DNA of 64,000 nt from an uncultured Clostridia bacterium (GTDB taxonomy: Bacteria > Bacillota > Clostridia > Oscillospirales > Acutalibacteraceae). The first letter of the stretch is position 1. The number at the start of each line of letters is the position of its first letter. Below, one piece after another: positions 19,779 through 29,749 of this stretch. A program made the translations under genes and the position numbers. The stretch spans positions 17,503 to 81,502 of the forward strand of contig CAJFTS010000038.1 in the NCBI GenBank assembly GCA_904420015.1. The letters are read 5' to 3'. The notes under the pieces are model-generated. The model did not search any database and was not told where the DNA came from. It saw nothing but the letters and a program-made list of their open reading frames with translations.

Positions 19779-20342
19779 ATGGCTTATCAGCCGCAAGGGG
19801 AAATTCAGGTGGCGGCGGCGTCCTATACGCTGACGAAGGAAGAATACGGCAAGGGGCGGCTTTTGGTGGAACGGCGGCATGGCAGCCTGCTCAACGCGCC
19901 GGTCTTTTACCTGCTGGGGCTTGCGCTGTTTGCCTTGGGGATGACCTCCTTCTTTTACGACGGGCTTTCCATGGTCTCGGTTTTGCTCGCGGCGGTGCTG
20001 ATGATCCTGGGGGTTCTTACCATCGCCTATTTCGCCGTCGTGAAGCCCTCCAACATCAAGGGAGAAGCCGAGCGGCAGTACGAGGGGAGCATTCTGCTCC
20101 AATGCCCGAAGAAGGCGGTCGTCTGCCGGGACGTGTTTTCCATTGCGGACGATTATGAAACGGTAAGGCCCTATTATTCCGAGCAGCGTGCGTGCGTGGA
20201 AACCAAGGAGTTCTTTTTGCTGGTGGCGGACCGGTCGGGCAAGGCCTATCTGCTGCCGAAACGGGCCTTCGGCGGGCAGGCGGAGGAGGTATCCCGGCTG
20301 CTGGCGGGTGAATTTGGAAAACGGTACCGTTTGGTGAAATAG
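19779..20342 (+). CDS. YcxB-like membrane protein, copy 2
   Basis: 187 residues with the same plan: an N-terminal SYTLTKEEYGKGRL segment, two helices (FYLLGLALFALGMTSFFY, VSVLLAAVLMILGVLTIAYF) and a C-terminal domain with FLLVADRSGKAYLLPKRAF. Starts 15 bases after copy 1 with AAAGGAGGGAG. Function unknown; the C-terminal domain faces the cytoplasm in the family prediction. Confidence 0.8.
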   Translation: MAYQPQGEIQVAAASYTLTKEEYGKGRLLVERRHGSLLNAPVFYLLGLALFALGMTSFFYDGLSMVSVLLAAVLMILGVLTIAYFAVVKPSNIKGEAERQYEGSILLQCPKKAVVCRDVFSIADDYETVRPYYSEQRACVETKEFFLLVADRSGKAYLLPKRAFGGQAEEVSRLLAGEFGKRYRLVK

Positions 20343-20359
20343 AGGGTTTTACCGATTAC

Positions 20360-20377
20360 GTCCGGCCTTGGCCGGAC
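20360..20377. repeat. Small inverted repeat between YcxB copies
   Basis: GTCCGGCC / GGCCGGAC with a 2-base loop, 20 bases before the ribosome binding site of copy 3. No U-tract; purpose unknown. Confidence 0.4.
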
Positions 20378-20398
20378 CTGCATAACAGGAGGGATACG

Positions 20399-20989
20399 AT
20401 GGACGAGCAGAAAAACGGCGCGCTATTCTCCGTCAGCTTCCTGCCTACCCCGGAGGATTACATACAAGCAAGGCTTTTGCAGACGCAGCTTGCCCACAGC
20501 GGGCCTTTGTCCCGTATTTCCAAGATCATCGGCGTGGTTCTGCTGGCAGGAGGGCTTGCCACTTTGCTGATTCTGGCAAAAAGCTCGACCGCCGCCTTTC
20601 TTTTGGCCGATCTTTTGATTTTGGCGGGAATGGTCTGCCTCTTTCTGACCGACGCGGTCCTTCCCATGCTGGAAAGGCGGCGGGCAAGGAAAAGCTACGA
20701 GACCTCCAATGTGCTCAAGGACAGCAGATTAATCGAGATTTTCCCCGCCTGCTTTGCCGTAAAGACGGCTACGCTGGAGGGGAGCTATCCTTTCTCCGGG
20801 CTGCAGCAGGTGGTGGAAGGGGAGCATTTGTTTGTCCTTTGTATGGATGAAAACTGCGTCTGGTACCTTCCCAAGCGATTTTTGGAGGAGACACAGATGG
20901 AAGCACTGCGGCAGATCCTGGTAAAGGCGGCAGGTGCCCGCTACGCGCGGGTGTATCTGTCCGCCCAGGAGAAAAGGCCGGGGAAATAG
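20399..20989 (+). CDS. YcxB-like membrane protein, copy 3
   Basis: 196 residues: SVSFLPTPEDYIQARLL at the start, two helices (IGVVLLAGGLATLLILA, AAFLLADLLILAGMVCLFL), and a C-terminal LFVLCMDENCVWYLPKRFL segment parallel to copy 2. ACAGGAGG upstream of ATG. Precedes gyrA by 59 bases, probably in one transcript. Confidence 0.8.
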   Translation: MDEQKNGALFSVSFLPTPEDYIQARLLQTQLAHSGPLSRISKIIGVVLLAGGLATLLILAKSSTAAFLLADLLILAGMVCLFLTDAVLPMLERRRARKSYETSNVLKDSRLIEIFPACFAVKTATLEGSYPFSGLQQVVEGEHLFVLCMDENCVWYLPKRFLEETQMEALRQILVKAAGARYARVYLSAQEKRPGK

Positions 20990-21048
20990 GGATGGCAGAG
21001 GGCTCCTGCAGAGAGTCCACAAGCAAAGCGAAATGAGGTTTTTTTAGA

Positions 21049-23595
21049 ATGGAACTGGATGGGAAGAAAATCATACAGGTGGATATCGAGAAGGAAATGA
21101 AAAAATCCTATCTCGATTATTCCATGTCGGTCATTGTCGGGCGCGCCCTGCCGGACGTGCGGGACGGGCTCAAGCCGGTACACCGGCGTATTTTATATAC
21201 CATGCATGAAAACGGGCTTGTGCCGGAGAAGGCCTACCGCAAGTGCGCCGACACCGTCGGCTCGGTGCTGGGCCGGTACCATCCCCACGGCGACGCGTCG
21301 GTGTACGATGCGCTGGTGCGTATGGCGCAGGATTTCTCCCTGCGCTACATGCTGGTGGACGGCCACGGAAACTTTGGTTCGGTGGATGGAGACCCCCCTG
21401 CTGCCTACCGTTATACGGAAGCGCGCATGGGCAAGCTGGCCATTCCGATGCTTACCGACATTGAGAAGGAAACGGTCGATTTTCTTCCCAACTACGACGA
21501 CCGCCTGAAGGAGCCGGAGGTCCTCCCTTCCCGGTTCCCCAACCTTTTGGCAAACGGCTCCACCGGCATCGCGGTGGGCATGGCCACCAACATTCCGCCC
21601 CACAACCTGGGCGAGGTGATCGACGCCATGTGCCTGCTCATCGACAATCCTGAGGCCAACCTCAACGACCTGATGGAATGCATCCAAGGGCCCGACTTCC
21701 CTACCGGCGGCGTCATCATGGGCCGGTCGGGTATCCGGGCGGCATACGGCACCGGCCGGGGCCGCATCCTGGTGCGGGCCAAGGCGGAGATCGCCCAAAC
21801 CCACACCGGGCGCTACCAGATCATTGTGACCGAGCTTCCGTATCAGGTCAATAAGGCCCGTCTCATCGAGAACATCGCGGACCTGGTAAAGGAAAAGCGG
21901 ATTGAAGGGATTTCCAACATCGACGACCATTCCGACCGGGAAGGGATGCGCATTGTCATCGACCTGCGCCGGGAAGCAAACCCGCAGGTGGTGCTAAACC
22001 AGCTCTACCGCTTCACCCAGATGCAGGCGACCTTCGGCGCCATCATGCTGGCATTGGCCGACGGGGAACCGAAGATTATGACCCTCAAGGAAATGCTGGA
22101 ATACTACATCAAGTTCCAGGTGGAGGTCATCACCCGGCGGACGCGGTTCGATCTGAAAAAGGCCCAGGAACGGGCCCATATTTTGGAGGCGCTCTGCAAG
22201 GCGCTGGATTTCATCGACGAGGTGGTGGAGATCCTCAAGAGCTCCCCCAACATTGCCGAAGGCAAGCAGCGGCTGATGGACCGGTTCGCATTCGACGACG
22301 TGCAGGCGTCGGCCATCGTACAGATGACGCTGGGCCGTTTGACCGGTTTGGAGCGGCAGAAGCTGGAGGATGAGCTGGCCGAGCTGCATGAGAAGATCGA
22401 CGAATATAACGCCATCCTCGCCTCGGAGGAGCGCCGCCTCTCTATCGTCAAGGAAGAGGCGGTCGCCCTCAAGGAGAAGTTCGCCGACCCCCGCCGGACC
22501 GAAATCTGCGCGGTGAGCGGCGAGGTGGATATTGAGGACCTGATTGAAGAAGAGGAATGCGTGCTGACCATCACCCGGTTCGGGTATATCAAGCGCCTCC
22601 CGGTGGATACCTATAAGGCCCAGAAGCGTGGCGGCAAGGGCATTTCCGGCATGACCCGCCGGGAGGAGGATTATGCCGAGGAGATGTTTACCTGCTCGAC
22701 CCACGATTATGTGCTCTTCCTGACCAATACCGGCCGTCTTTACCGGCTCAAGGGCTATGAGGTTCCGGAAGGGTCGCGCACCTCAAAGGGGGTCAATATG
22801 GCCAACGTCCTGCCCTTGGCGCCGGAAGAGAAGGTCAACGCCATGATCCAGGTGGGGAAGGACACCAGAGAGGGTTATCTGGTGATGGTAACCCGAAAGG
22901 GCCTGATTAAGCGCTGCGCGCTCAAGCTGTTTGAGAATGTGCGCAAGTCGGGCGTGCGGGCCATTGAGCTCAATGAAGGGGACGATTTGGCCTGGGTCCG
23001 TCTCACCAGCGGGATGGATAAGCTGATTATCGCCACCCGCAAGGGGATGGCCATCCGCATTGATGAAAACGACGTGCGTCCTATGGGCCGCAATGCCCGG
23101 GGCGTGAAGGCCATCCATCTGGCCGATGGGGACGAGGTGGCCGGAATGGCCCGTACCCGTCCGGGCGGCACCCTTTTGACGGTGACGGAGACCGGCTATG
23201 GCCGGCGCAGCGAGATTACCGATTACCGGCTGCAGTCGAGAGGCGGCAAGGGCCTAATCAATTACCGCACCGCCTTGTACGGCGACGTCGCCGCCATTAA
23301 GGTGGTGGACGATGAGGACGACGTGATGATGATCTCCTCCGACGGGGTGGTCATCCGTGTTGCGGTCAAGGATCTTCGGATTCTGGCAAGGCCGGCCAAG
23401 GGCGTGCGGGTGATGCGCATCAATCCGGACAGCGACGCGAAGCTGATGTCCATTGCGCGTACCCCCCATGAGGACGACGAGGAGCACGATGCGGTCATCG
23501 TGGAAGGCGATGCGGAAGAAGGAGCGGGCCTCGCGGAGGGCGAGGAACCGGAGGAATCCACAAAAGAGGAGGAACTTCTCCACAGCGAGGAGTAG
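21049..23595 (+). CDS. gyrA: DNA gyrase subunit A
   Basis: DNA-cleaving subunit of gyrase. Catalytic Tyr122 in [10 protein letters not shown]; quinolone-determining region around [14 protein letters not shown]; the C-terminal pinwheel carries [11 protein letters not shown], the GyrA box that identifies gyrase rather than topoisomerase IV. The end is an acidic tail. 848 residues. Ribosome binding site GAGG is modest. Confidence 0.98.
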   Translation: MELDGKKIIQVDIEKEMKKSYLDYSMSVIVGRALPDVRDGLKPVHRRILYTMHENGLVPEKAYRKCADTVGSVLGRYHPHGDASVYDALVRMAQDFSLRYMLVDGHGNFGSVDGDPPAAYRYTEARMGKLAIPMLTDIEKETVDFLPNYDDRLKEPEVLPSRFPNLLANGSTGIAVGMATNIPPHNLGEVIDAMCLLIDNPEANLNDLMECIQGPDFPTGGVIMGRSGIRAAYGTGRGRILVRAKAEIAQTHTGRYQIIVTELPYQVNKARLIENIADLVKEKRIEGISNIDDHSDREGMRIVIDLRREANPQVVLNQLYRFTQMQATFGAIMLALADGEPKIMTLKEMLEYYIKFQVEVITRRTRFDLKKAQERAHILEALCKALDFIDEVVEILKSSPNIAEGKQRLMDRFAFDDVQASAIVQMTLGRLTGLERQKLEDELAELHEKIDEYNAILASEERRLSIVKEEAVALKEKFADPRRTEICAVSGEVDIEDLIEEEECVLTITRFGYIKRLPVDTYKAQKRGGKGISGMTRREEDYAEEMFTCSTHDYVLFLTNTGRLYRLKGYEVPEGSRTSKGVNMANVLPLAPEEKVNAMIQVGKDTREGYLVMVTRKGLIKRCALKLFENVRKSGVRAIELNEGDDLAWVRLTSGMDKLIIATRKGMAIRIDENDVRPMGRNARGVKAIHLADGDEVAGMARTRPGGTLLTVTETGYGRRSEITDYRLQSRGGKGLINYRTALYGDVAAIKVVDDEDDVMMISSDGVVIRVAVKDLRILARPAKGVRVMRINPDSDAKLMSIARTPHEDDEEHDAVIVEGDAEEGAGLAEGEEPEESTKEEELLHSEE

Positions 23596-23612
23596 GTTTC
23601 TTCACAAATGCA

Positions 23613-23790
23613 ATGTGGAAAGTCCTTGCAAAAGGGAGAGAAGAGACAATGGCGCTCCCATTTCCTCCGCATATGGTGGTGAGAGTCGGATCTGCCCACA
23701 GGATGCGGTGGAGAGAGGGAAAAACGCGAATAAAGCCACGTGGAAAAGTTATCAACAGGGTTTTCCACACCCTGTTGATAACTGTGGAGG
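23613..23790. promoter_or_regulatory. DnaA-box-like cluster after gyrA
   Basis: The gap after gyrA holds ATGTGGAAAGT (reverse complement of an oriC box), GTGGAAAA near 23740, and a perfect inverted repeat with 15-bp arms AGTTATCAACAGGGT / ACCCTGTTGATAACT (23747-23761, 23769-23783). Each arm contains TTATCAACA, a common DnaA-box variant, and the loop overlaps TTTTCCACA (23761-23769). A further TGTGGA follows. No U-tract, so it is not a terminator. Confidence 0.65.
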
Positions 23791-23813
23791 AAAATCCGTT
23801 GGGTATAAAAATG

Positions 23814-23844
23814 GGCCTGGAACTCGCTTTCCAGGCCTATTTTC
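23814..23844 (+). terminator. Terminator of gyrA
   Basis: GGCCTGGAA / TTCCAGGCC stem, 6-base loop, followed by TATTTTCT. Confidence 0.8.
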
Positions 23845-23872
23845 TATGAGATTTTTGTAAAAACAGCAAGGA

Positions 23873-23906
23873 AAGAAGCGACGCCGGGGCCCCGGCGTCG
23901 CTTCTT
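23873..23906 (-). terminator. 34-base perfect palindrome, probable glgP terminator
   Basis: Two 17-bp perfect arms meeting at GGGGCCCC, starting AAGAAGCGACGCCGG. On the minus strand it follows the glgP stop by 14 bases and is followed by TTTCTTTCC. Could act in both directions. Confidence 0.75.
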
Positions 23907-23920
23907 ATTCAAACTCTTTC

Positions 23921-26329
23921 TTACTGAATCGGCGTCACATGCCAAATGTCCCTTGCATAATCGGCAATGGCCCGGTCTGCCGAGAAGATCCCGGCTCCCG
24001 CCACATTGCGCAGCGACATCCGGTTAAACCGGGTGGCATCCGCATACACGGCGGCTACCGACGCCTGCGCCCGGCAGTAGTCCTCAAAGTCCGCCATGAC
24101 CATATACTGATCGGCGCCCAGCAAGGCATTGATTACCTCGTCAAAGGTGGAGCCCGCCAATCCGTGGCGGACCGCATCCACCGCCCGGCGGAGCTTTTGG
24201 TTGTTGTTGTAGTAAACCTGGGGATTGTAGCCGCTGCGCTGGAGGTTTTCCACCTCCGGCGTGCGCATGCCGAAGAGGAACATGTTCTCTTCTCCCACTG
24301 CGTCGCAGATTTCCACATTCGCCCCATCCAGCGTGCCCAGGGTAACCGCGCCGTTAATCATCATCTTCATGTTTCCGGTGCCCGAGGCTTCGGTGCCCGC
24401 CAGGGAAATCTGCTCGCTGATCTCGGAAGCCGGCATCAAGAGCTCTGCCAGCGTCACCCGGTAGTCCTCCAGATAAACGATACGAAGCTTATCCCGCACG
24501 GCCGGGTCGTTTTCCAGTACCTCCGAAAGCTTGCAGATCATCCGGATAATCTGTTTTGCCAGGAAATACCCGGGCGCAGCCTTGGCGCCGAAGATAAAGG
24601 TGCGCGGCTGAATGTCCAGATTGGGATTCTCCTTGAGTTCCTGGTACAGAGAGAGGATATGCAGGGCGTTTAAGTGCTGCCGCTTATATTCGTGCAGCCG
24701 TTTGACCTGCACATCGAAAATGGAATCGGGGTTGAGGACGACGCCGTTTTGCTTTTTCACATAAGCGGCCAGCCGTTCCTTGTTTTCCCTTTTCACCTGC
24801 GCCAGCCGCTCTAAGACGGAGGAATCCTTTTCAAATTCCTTGAGCTTTGCAAGCTGGGAAGCATCCTTGATAAACCCGTCGCCGATGAGCTCCTTGAGCA
24901 GATTGGTCAGCCCGGGATTGCTTTGACACAGCCAGCGCCGGTGTGCAATGCCGTTGGTGACGTTTTTGAATTTATCCGGCGACACCACATAGAAATTGTG
25001 AAACACCGTATCCTTGACAATCCGGCTGTGCAGCTTGGAGACGCCGTTGACCGAGCCGCTCCCCAGCACGCACAGGTTTGCCATCTTGACCATCTGGTAG
25101 CTGATGACCGCCATATCGCTGACCATCTGGGTATTGCCGCCGGTGGCCGTCATCATCTGCGCGCCCGCCCGGTTGTTGATCTCCTGCACGATCTGATGGA
25201 TGCGGGGGAGCAGCTGGGCGAACAAATCCTCCGGCCAGACCTCCAGCGCCTCCTTCATGACGGTGTGGTTGGTGTAATTGACGGTTTTCGTGACGATCTC
25301 CCAGGCTTCTTCCCAGCCGAAGCCGCATTCGTCGAGCATAATGCGCATCAGCTCCGGAATGGCCAGGGCCGGATGGGTGTCGTTTAACTGGATGGCCGCC
25401 TTTTCCGGCAGGTTGTGGAGGGAGGAATATTCCGACAGATGCCGGAAGATGATATCCTGGATGGAGGCGGATACCAGGAAGTACTGCTGGCGCAGGCGCA
25501 GGCTCTTCCCTTCCCGGTGGTTGTCCGAGGGATAAAGGACCTTGGTAATGGCCTCGGCCATGGAATTTTGCTCCATCGCCCGCAGATAATCCCCCTGGTT
25601 GAAGAGGTTCATATCCAGCCATGGGGCCTTAGCCTCCCACAGCCGCAGCACCGAGACCCCTTCCCCGTCCTTCCCGGGGACGTACATATCATAGGGTACC
25701 GCTTCCACCGAGGTGTAGTTGACATGCTCCACCTGATGATAGGTGCCGTCCCACCAATCCTTAATCTGCCCGTCGAACTTGATGATGCGGGTCTGCTCGG
25801 GACGGGGGATGAGCCAGACGTCGCCGCCGGGCAGCCAATTGTCCGGAAGCTCGGTCTGCCAGCCGTCTACAATCTTCTGGCGGAAGATGCCGAACTCATA
25901 CCGCAGGGAATACCCCACCGCCGGATACCCGCCGGTGGCCAGGGCGTCGAGAAAGCAGGCCGCCAGCCGGCCGAGGCCGCCGTTTCCAAGGCCCGCGTCT
26001 GGTTCCATCTCATACAGGGTTTCGGTCTTAACGCCGAAATCCTTCAGTGCCTCGTCCACCACATGGCACAGGCCCAGATTATAAATATTGTTCTTCAAGG
26101 ACCGGCCCATGAGAAATTCCATGCACAGGTAATACACCTGCTTGCCCTGCTTCTTGCGCACATCTTCTTCGAAGTCCCGGCGCAGGTTCTGCACCAGGTC
26201 GCGTACCACCAGAGCCAGCGCCAGGTAAATATGTTCATTTGTGGCTTCCTGCGGCGTGACGCCGAAATTATGCGACAGCTTTGTGGTGATAATCTCGGTC
26301 ATCTGCGCAGCAGAAATCTGGTTTTTCAT
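23921..26329 (-). CDS. glgP: Glycogen/alpha-glucan phosphorylase
   Basis: Releases glucose-1-phosphate from glycogen or maltodextrins. The pyridoxal-phosphate lysine is in EASGTGNMKMMINGAVTLGT, with the glucan-site sequence GNGGLGRLAACFLDALAT near residue 115. 802 residues, family length. The start MKNQISAAQ has GGAGG 7 bases upstream; an in-frame upstream ATG (26374) lacks one. A single gene with its own promoter; no other glycogen genes are adjacent. Confidence 0.96.
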   Translation of the reverse strand: MKNQISAAQMTEIITTKLSHNFGVTPQEATNEHIYLALALVVRDLVQNLRRDFEEDVRKKQGKQVYYLCMEFLMGRSLKNNIYNLGLCHVVDEALKDFGVKTETLYEMEPDAGLGNGGLGRLAACFLDALATGGYPAVGYSLRYEFGIFRQKIVDGWQTELPDNWLPGGDVWLIPRPEQTRIIKFDGQIKDWWDGTYHQVEHVNYTSVEAVPYDMYVPGKDGEGVSVLRLWEAKAPWLDMNLFNQGDYLRAMEQNSMAEAITKVLYPSDNHREGKSLRLRQQYFLVSASIQDIIFRHLSEYSSLHNLPEKAAIQLNDTHPALAIPELMRIMLDECGFGWEEAWEIVTKTVNYTNHTVMKEALEVWPEDLFAQLLPRIHQIVQEINNRAGAQMMTATGGNTQMVSDMAVISYQMVKMANLCVLGSGSVNGVSKLHSRIVKDTVFHNFYVVSPDKFKNVTNGIAHRRWLCQSNPGLTNLLKELIGDGFIKDASQLAKLKEFEKDSSVLERLAQVKRENKERLAAYVKKQNGVVLNPDSIFDVQVKRLHEYKRQHLNALHILSLYQELKENPNLDIQPRTFIFGAKAAPGYFLAKQIIRMICKLSEVLENDPAVRDKLRIVYLEDYRVTLAELLMPASEISEQISLAGTEASGTGNMKMMINGAVTLGTLDGANVEICDAVGEENMFLFGMRTPEVENLQRSGYNPQVYYNNNQKLRRAVDAVRHGLAGSTFDEVINALLGADQYMVMADFEDYCRAQASVAAVYADATRFNRMSLRNVAGAGIFSADRAIADYARDIWHVTPIQ

Positions 26330-26385
26330 AGTAAAACCTCCAAACGAAAGATGGGTTCTTAAAAATTTTGCCAAGTCGTCTGCTT

Positions 26386-26414
26386 ATTATACACCAACCC
26401 GGCTGGAATTACAA
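26386..26414 (-). promoter_or_regulatory. Promoter of glgP
   Basis: On the minus strand TTGTAA, 17 bases, TATAAT, about 55 bases before the start codon. The rest of the glgP-zapA gap (26415-26554) is AT-rich with no gene seen. Confidence 0.75.
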
Positions 26415-26554
26415 CTTGTCTGGTAAAAATAAGTAAAAGCAAATAAGACTGTATAGAAATTCTATCATTTAGCTACAAATTTTAGGGGAACTTATCGACC
26501 TAATACCATTTGTGAATATTTCGCAAATTCCAGCCTTCATTTTGCAAAAAGGGC

Positions 26555-26583
26555 TTTAAAGCCGTCCCTGGTTATATTATAAT
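26555..26583 (+). promoter_or_regulatory. Promoter of zapA operon
   Basis: TTTAAA, 17 bases, TATAAT, 85 bases before the zapA ATG. The -35 is weak. Confidence 0.6.
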
Positions 26584-26668
26584 AAGGTTACTTTGAAAAG
26601 AATGCCGAGAATCCGTCAATCGACGAAAAGATACCGACCATTTTATGAAAAAAGCGGAGGAATCGCTC

Positions 26669-27025
26669 ATGAATGCCAAACGGAAGGTACGGCTTCGCAT
26701 TGCGGGAGCCGATTATTTGATAGCAACGGAAGAAAGCGAAAGCTATTGCATCGCCCTCGGGCAGGAGCTGGACAACCGGGTGGAGGAGCTGATGCGGGAA
26801 AACCCCCATGTATCCACCACCGGCGCGCTGGTGCTCATCGCCTTAGACCTGTGCGACGAGGCCAAGCGGTCGGTGGAGACCAGCGACCATCTGCGCACCC
26901 AGCTGCAGGAATACCTGGCGGATGCGGCCAAGGCCCGCAACGAGGCGGACGACCTCAGGCGGGAACGGGACCGGCTGCTGCGGGAAGTGCAGTTTCTGCG
27001 CTCGAAGCTCAATGCGGACAAATGA
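26669..27025 (+). CDS. zapA: Cell division protein ZapA
   Basis: Crosslinks FtsZ protofilaments at the Z-ring. N-terminal KRKVRLRIAGADYLIATEE is the ZapA fold, followed by a helix and a long C-terminal coiled coil (about residues 70-118, rich in Arg/Glu/Leu). 118 residues with ATG preceded by GGAGG; an ATG eight codons earlier is less well placed. Stop overlaps the next gene's ATG. Confidence 0.88.
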   Translation: MNAKRKVRLRIAGADYLIATEESESYCIALGQELDNRVEELMRENPHVSTTGALVLIALDLCDEAKRSVETSDHLRTQLQEYLADAAKARNEADDLRRERDRLLREVQFLRSKLNADK

Positions 27026-29115
27026 CGGCGAAAAAGGGCTTGGAAATTTTGGCGCCGGCGGGATCGATGGATGGGGTCATAGCGGCGGTGCGCACCGGAG
27101 CGGACGCGGTCTACCTGGGCGCAGGGCGGTTTAACGCCAGGCGCAACGCGAAGAATTTTGATGAGGACGCCTTGGCCCAGGCGGTGCGGTACTGCCATGG
27201 CCGGGACGTCAAGGTATATCTGACCCTCAACACCCTGGTGGGAGACAAGGAGCTGCCCGCTGCCATGCGGACGGCTTTTTTGGGGTGTGAGCTTTCGGTG
27301 GACGGGGTGATTGTGCAGGATCTGGGCCTTGCGGCCCTGCTGCACAAAAAGGCCCCTTCCCTGCCGCTGCACGGCTCAACGCAGATGTCGGTATCCTCCC
27401 TGGACGGGCTGAGAAGCCTAAAGGAACTGGGCTTCTGCCGGGCGGTGCTGCCCAGGGAGCTTAGCCGGGAGGAGCTGGCCTATCTGGCCGCGCATTCCCC
27501 CATTGAGCTGGAAGTATTCGTCCATGGGGCGCTGTGCATGTCGGTGTCCGGCCAGTGCTATCTGAGCGCCATGCTCGGCTCCCGCAGCGGGAACCGGGGG
27601 CTGTGCGCCCAGCCCTGCCGCCTGCCCTTCCAGGCGCCGGACGGGACGGGGCATGCCCTGTCGCTGAAGGATCTGTCGATGGTGGAGCGGCTTGGGGAGC
27701 TGGAAAGGCTGGAGATCGCCTCGGCTAAGATCGAGGGGCGGATGAAACGGCCGGAATATGTGGCGGCCGCGGTACGGGCCTGCCGGGCCTCCCTGAAAGA
27801 AGGGCGGGTGGACCCGCAGTGGAGGCAGGAGCTGCAATCGGTCTTTTCCCGCAGCGGGTTTACAAACGGCTATTACGAAAACAAACGGGGCCGGACGATG
27901 CTGGGGGTGCGTGGAAAGGAAGACGTGACGGCGGCTAAGGAAGTGCTTTCCACCCTGGCCCGTCTCTATGAAAAGGAAACGCCCCGCATTGGGGTGGGGC
28001 TGTCGATGACCGTCCGGGCGGGAGCGCCGGCAGTGCTGCTGGCGGAGGACTCCGCTGGGAACCAAGGGGCCGCATATGGCCAGGCCGGGCAGCTCGTGGA
28101 AAACCGCCCCCCCTCCAAGGCGCGGTGGGAGGAACAGCTGCGCAAAACCGGCGGGACGCCCTTTTGGGCCGACGACGTGACAATCGACCTCGAGGAAGGG
28201 GCCACCCTGCCGATTTCGGCCGTCAACCGATTGCGGCGGGAAGCGCTGGAGGCGCTTTTGAAAGAAAGGGAGGGCCGCGCCCCCATCCCTTATCAGGCGG
28301 CGCAGGAGACTCCCCTTCCCCAGCCGCCCCGGCCGGAAAGGCCGGCGTTGGTGGCCTCCTTCTCTTCCCTTTCCCAGCTGCCTCAGCAGAAAACGCTTTC
28401 CCAATTGCAGACCGCCTTCCTGCCGCTGGAACGGCCGACGGAGGAGCTTGCCCAGGCGGTCAAGGAATTGACCGCCGCCGGCGTCACACCGGGGATACGG
28501 CTCCCCCGTTCCTTCGGGTTTTATCCGGACACCCGCAAGGCCGCCCTTTTGGCGGCGGCCAGGCAGGCGGGGATGGGCCTTGCCCTGGCGGAGAACCTGG
28601 GGGATATCAAAACCTGCCGGGAAAGAGGCTTTGAGGTGGCGGGAGGCCCGTTTCTCAACCTGTTTAATTCCCAGGCGGCCGAGACGGCCCGGCGGCTGGG
28701 CTGCCGGTTTGGGGTGCTGTCCCCGGAGCTGACGCTGGCCCAGGCGGGGGATTTCGGCGGGGCGCTGAAAACAGGGCTGTTCGCTTATGGGCGGCTTCCC
28801 CTGATGCTGATGCGCAACTGCCCGGCGGCGGGCCGGTGCGGGGACTGCGGCGGGACCTCCTCCCTAGTGGACCGCAAGGGGATCCGCTTCCCGGTCCGGT
28901 GCGCCGGCGGCGGGTTTGGGGAGCTGATGAACAGCGTCCCCATCTATTTGGCCGACCGGCTTGAGGAATGCAGGGGGATTGATTTCCTCTACCTGTCCTT
29001 TTGGGAGGAAGGGAAGGAATCCGTTCAGAAGCTGATCGAAAGCTACCGCCAAGGCGGCGATACGCCGAAGCCGGGCACGTTTACGAGAGGGTTCGCCTAT
29101 CGGGGCGTGGAATAA
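27022..29115 (+). CDS. U32-family peptidase-like protein with DUF3656-type extension (RNA hydroxylase family)
   Basis: U32 family members were first called collagenases, but characterised relatives (RlhA, TrhP) hydroxylate rRNA or tRNA bases. N-terminal LEILAPAGSMDGVIAAVRTGADAVYLG is the U32 barrel start; the signature SGQCYLSAMLGSRSGNRGLCAQPCRLPF lies near residue 170-200; a C-terminal Cys cluster (NCPAAGRCGDC ... RC) may hold a metal or Fe-S centre. 697 residues, the long RlhA-like class. ATG overlaps the zapA stop by four bases, a common zapA-U32 pairing in Clostridia. Exact substrate is not known. Confidence 0.88.
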   Translation: MTAKKGLEILAPAGSMDGVIAAVRTGADAVYLGAGRFNARRNAKNFDEDALAQAVRYCHGRDVKVYLTLNTLVGDKELPAAMRTAFLGCELSVDGVIVQDLGLAALLHKKAPSLPLHGSTQMSVSSLDGLRSLKELGFCRAVLPRELSREELAYLAAHSPIELEVFVHGALCMSVSGQCYLSAMLGSRSGNRGLCAQPCRLPFQAPDGTGHALSLKDLSMVERLGELERLEIASAKIEGRMKRPEYVAAAVRACRASLKEGRVDPQWRQELQSVFSRSGFTNGYYENKRGRTMLGVRGKEDVTAAKEVLSTLARLYEKETPRIGVGLSMTVRAGAPAVLLAEDSAGNQGAAYGQAGQLVENRPPSKARWEEQLRKTGGTPFWADDVTIDLEEGATLPISAVNRLRREALEALLKEREGRAPIPYQAAQETPLPQPPRPERPALVASFSSLSQLPQQKTLSQLQTAFLPLERPTEELAQAVKELTAAGVTPGIRLPRSFGFYPDTRKAALLAAARQAGMGLALAENLGDIKTCRERGFEVAGGPFLNLFNSQAAETARRLGCRFGVLSPELTLAQAGDFGGALKTGLFAYGRLPLMLMRNCPAAGRCGDCGGTSSLVDRKGIRFPVRCAGGGFGELMNSVPIYLADRLEECRGIDFLYLSFWEEGKESVQKLIESYRQGGDTPKPGTFTRGFAYRGVE

Positions 29116-29181
29116 GGGGCGGCTGTCCGGAGATGGATGGGCCTATGGCCCGGCGGGGCGGAAAAGGAAAAGGAGACATGG

Positions 29182-29625
29182 ATGATGGACGTATTGCAGA
29201 TAAAGAAAATGAGAAAGAATGCGGTGGTGCCGGTTCGGTCTACCGCAGGGTCGGCTGGGCTGGATCTGGCCGCCTGTATCGAGGAGCCGGTCTGTATCCA
29301 GCCGGGAGAACGGGCCCTTATCCCCTCCGGCATTGCGGTGGGGCTTCTGGAGAATACGGTGGGCTTGGTGTTTGCCCGCAGCGGCCTTTCGGTGAAAAAG
29401 GGCATTGCGCTGGCAAACGGCGTGGGGGTCATCGACAGCGACTATACCGGGGAGATCCTGGTGGGGCTGCTCAACACCTCCCACGAGGGATATACCGTCA
29501 TGCCGGGGGAGCGGATTGCCCAGTTGGTGGTGATGCCGGTCCTGCCCCTGCCGGTGCAGGAGGTGGAGGAGCTCAAGGCAACCGAACGGGGGGCCGGCGG
29601 GTTCGGCTCCACCGGCCGGATGTAA
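29182..29625 (+). CDS. dut: Deoxyuridine 5'-triphosphate nucleotidohydrolase
   Basis: Hydrolyses dUTP to dUMP, keeping uracil out of DNA. Trimeric dUTPase motifs in order: GSAGLDLAA, ARSGLSVKKGI, GVIDSDYTGEI, GERIAQLV and the C-terminal ERGAGGFGSTG. 147 residues. ATG with AGGAG 6 bases upstream; the next codon is also ATG. Confidence 0.96.
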   Translation: MMDVLQIKKMRKNAVVPVRSTAGSAGLDLAACIEEPVCIQPGERALIPSGIAVGLLENTVGLVFARSGLSVKKGIALANGVGVIDSDYTGEILVGLLNTSHEGYTVMPGERIAQLVVMPVLPLPVQEVEELKATERGAGGFGSTGRM

Positions 29626-29749
29626 GGGAAAATTCATAGGAAATTCATGGCTTTTCGTATGGATTGTGCTAAACTGGACAAGATAATACGTTTTTCTGCA
29701 TCCTTGTGCAGAAAGGGATGCGGGAGAAGTTTCGAGAGGATGGATTGGG

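Noticed and set aside
23613..23849. 78-codon plus-strand frame after gyrA
   Set aside because: It spans the DnaA-box palindrome and the gyrA terminator and has no ribosome binding site.
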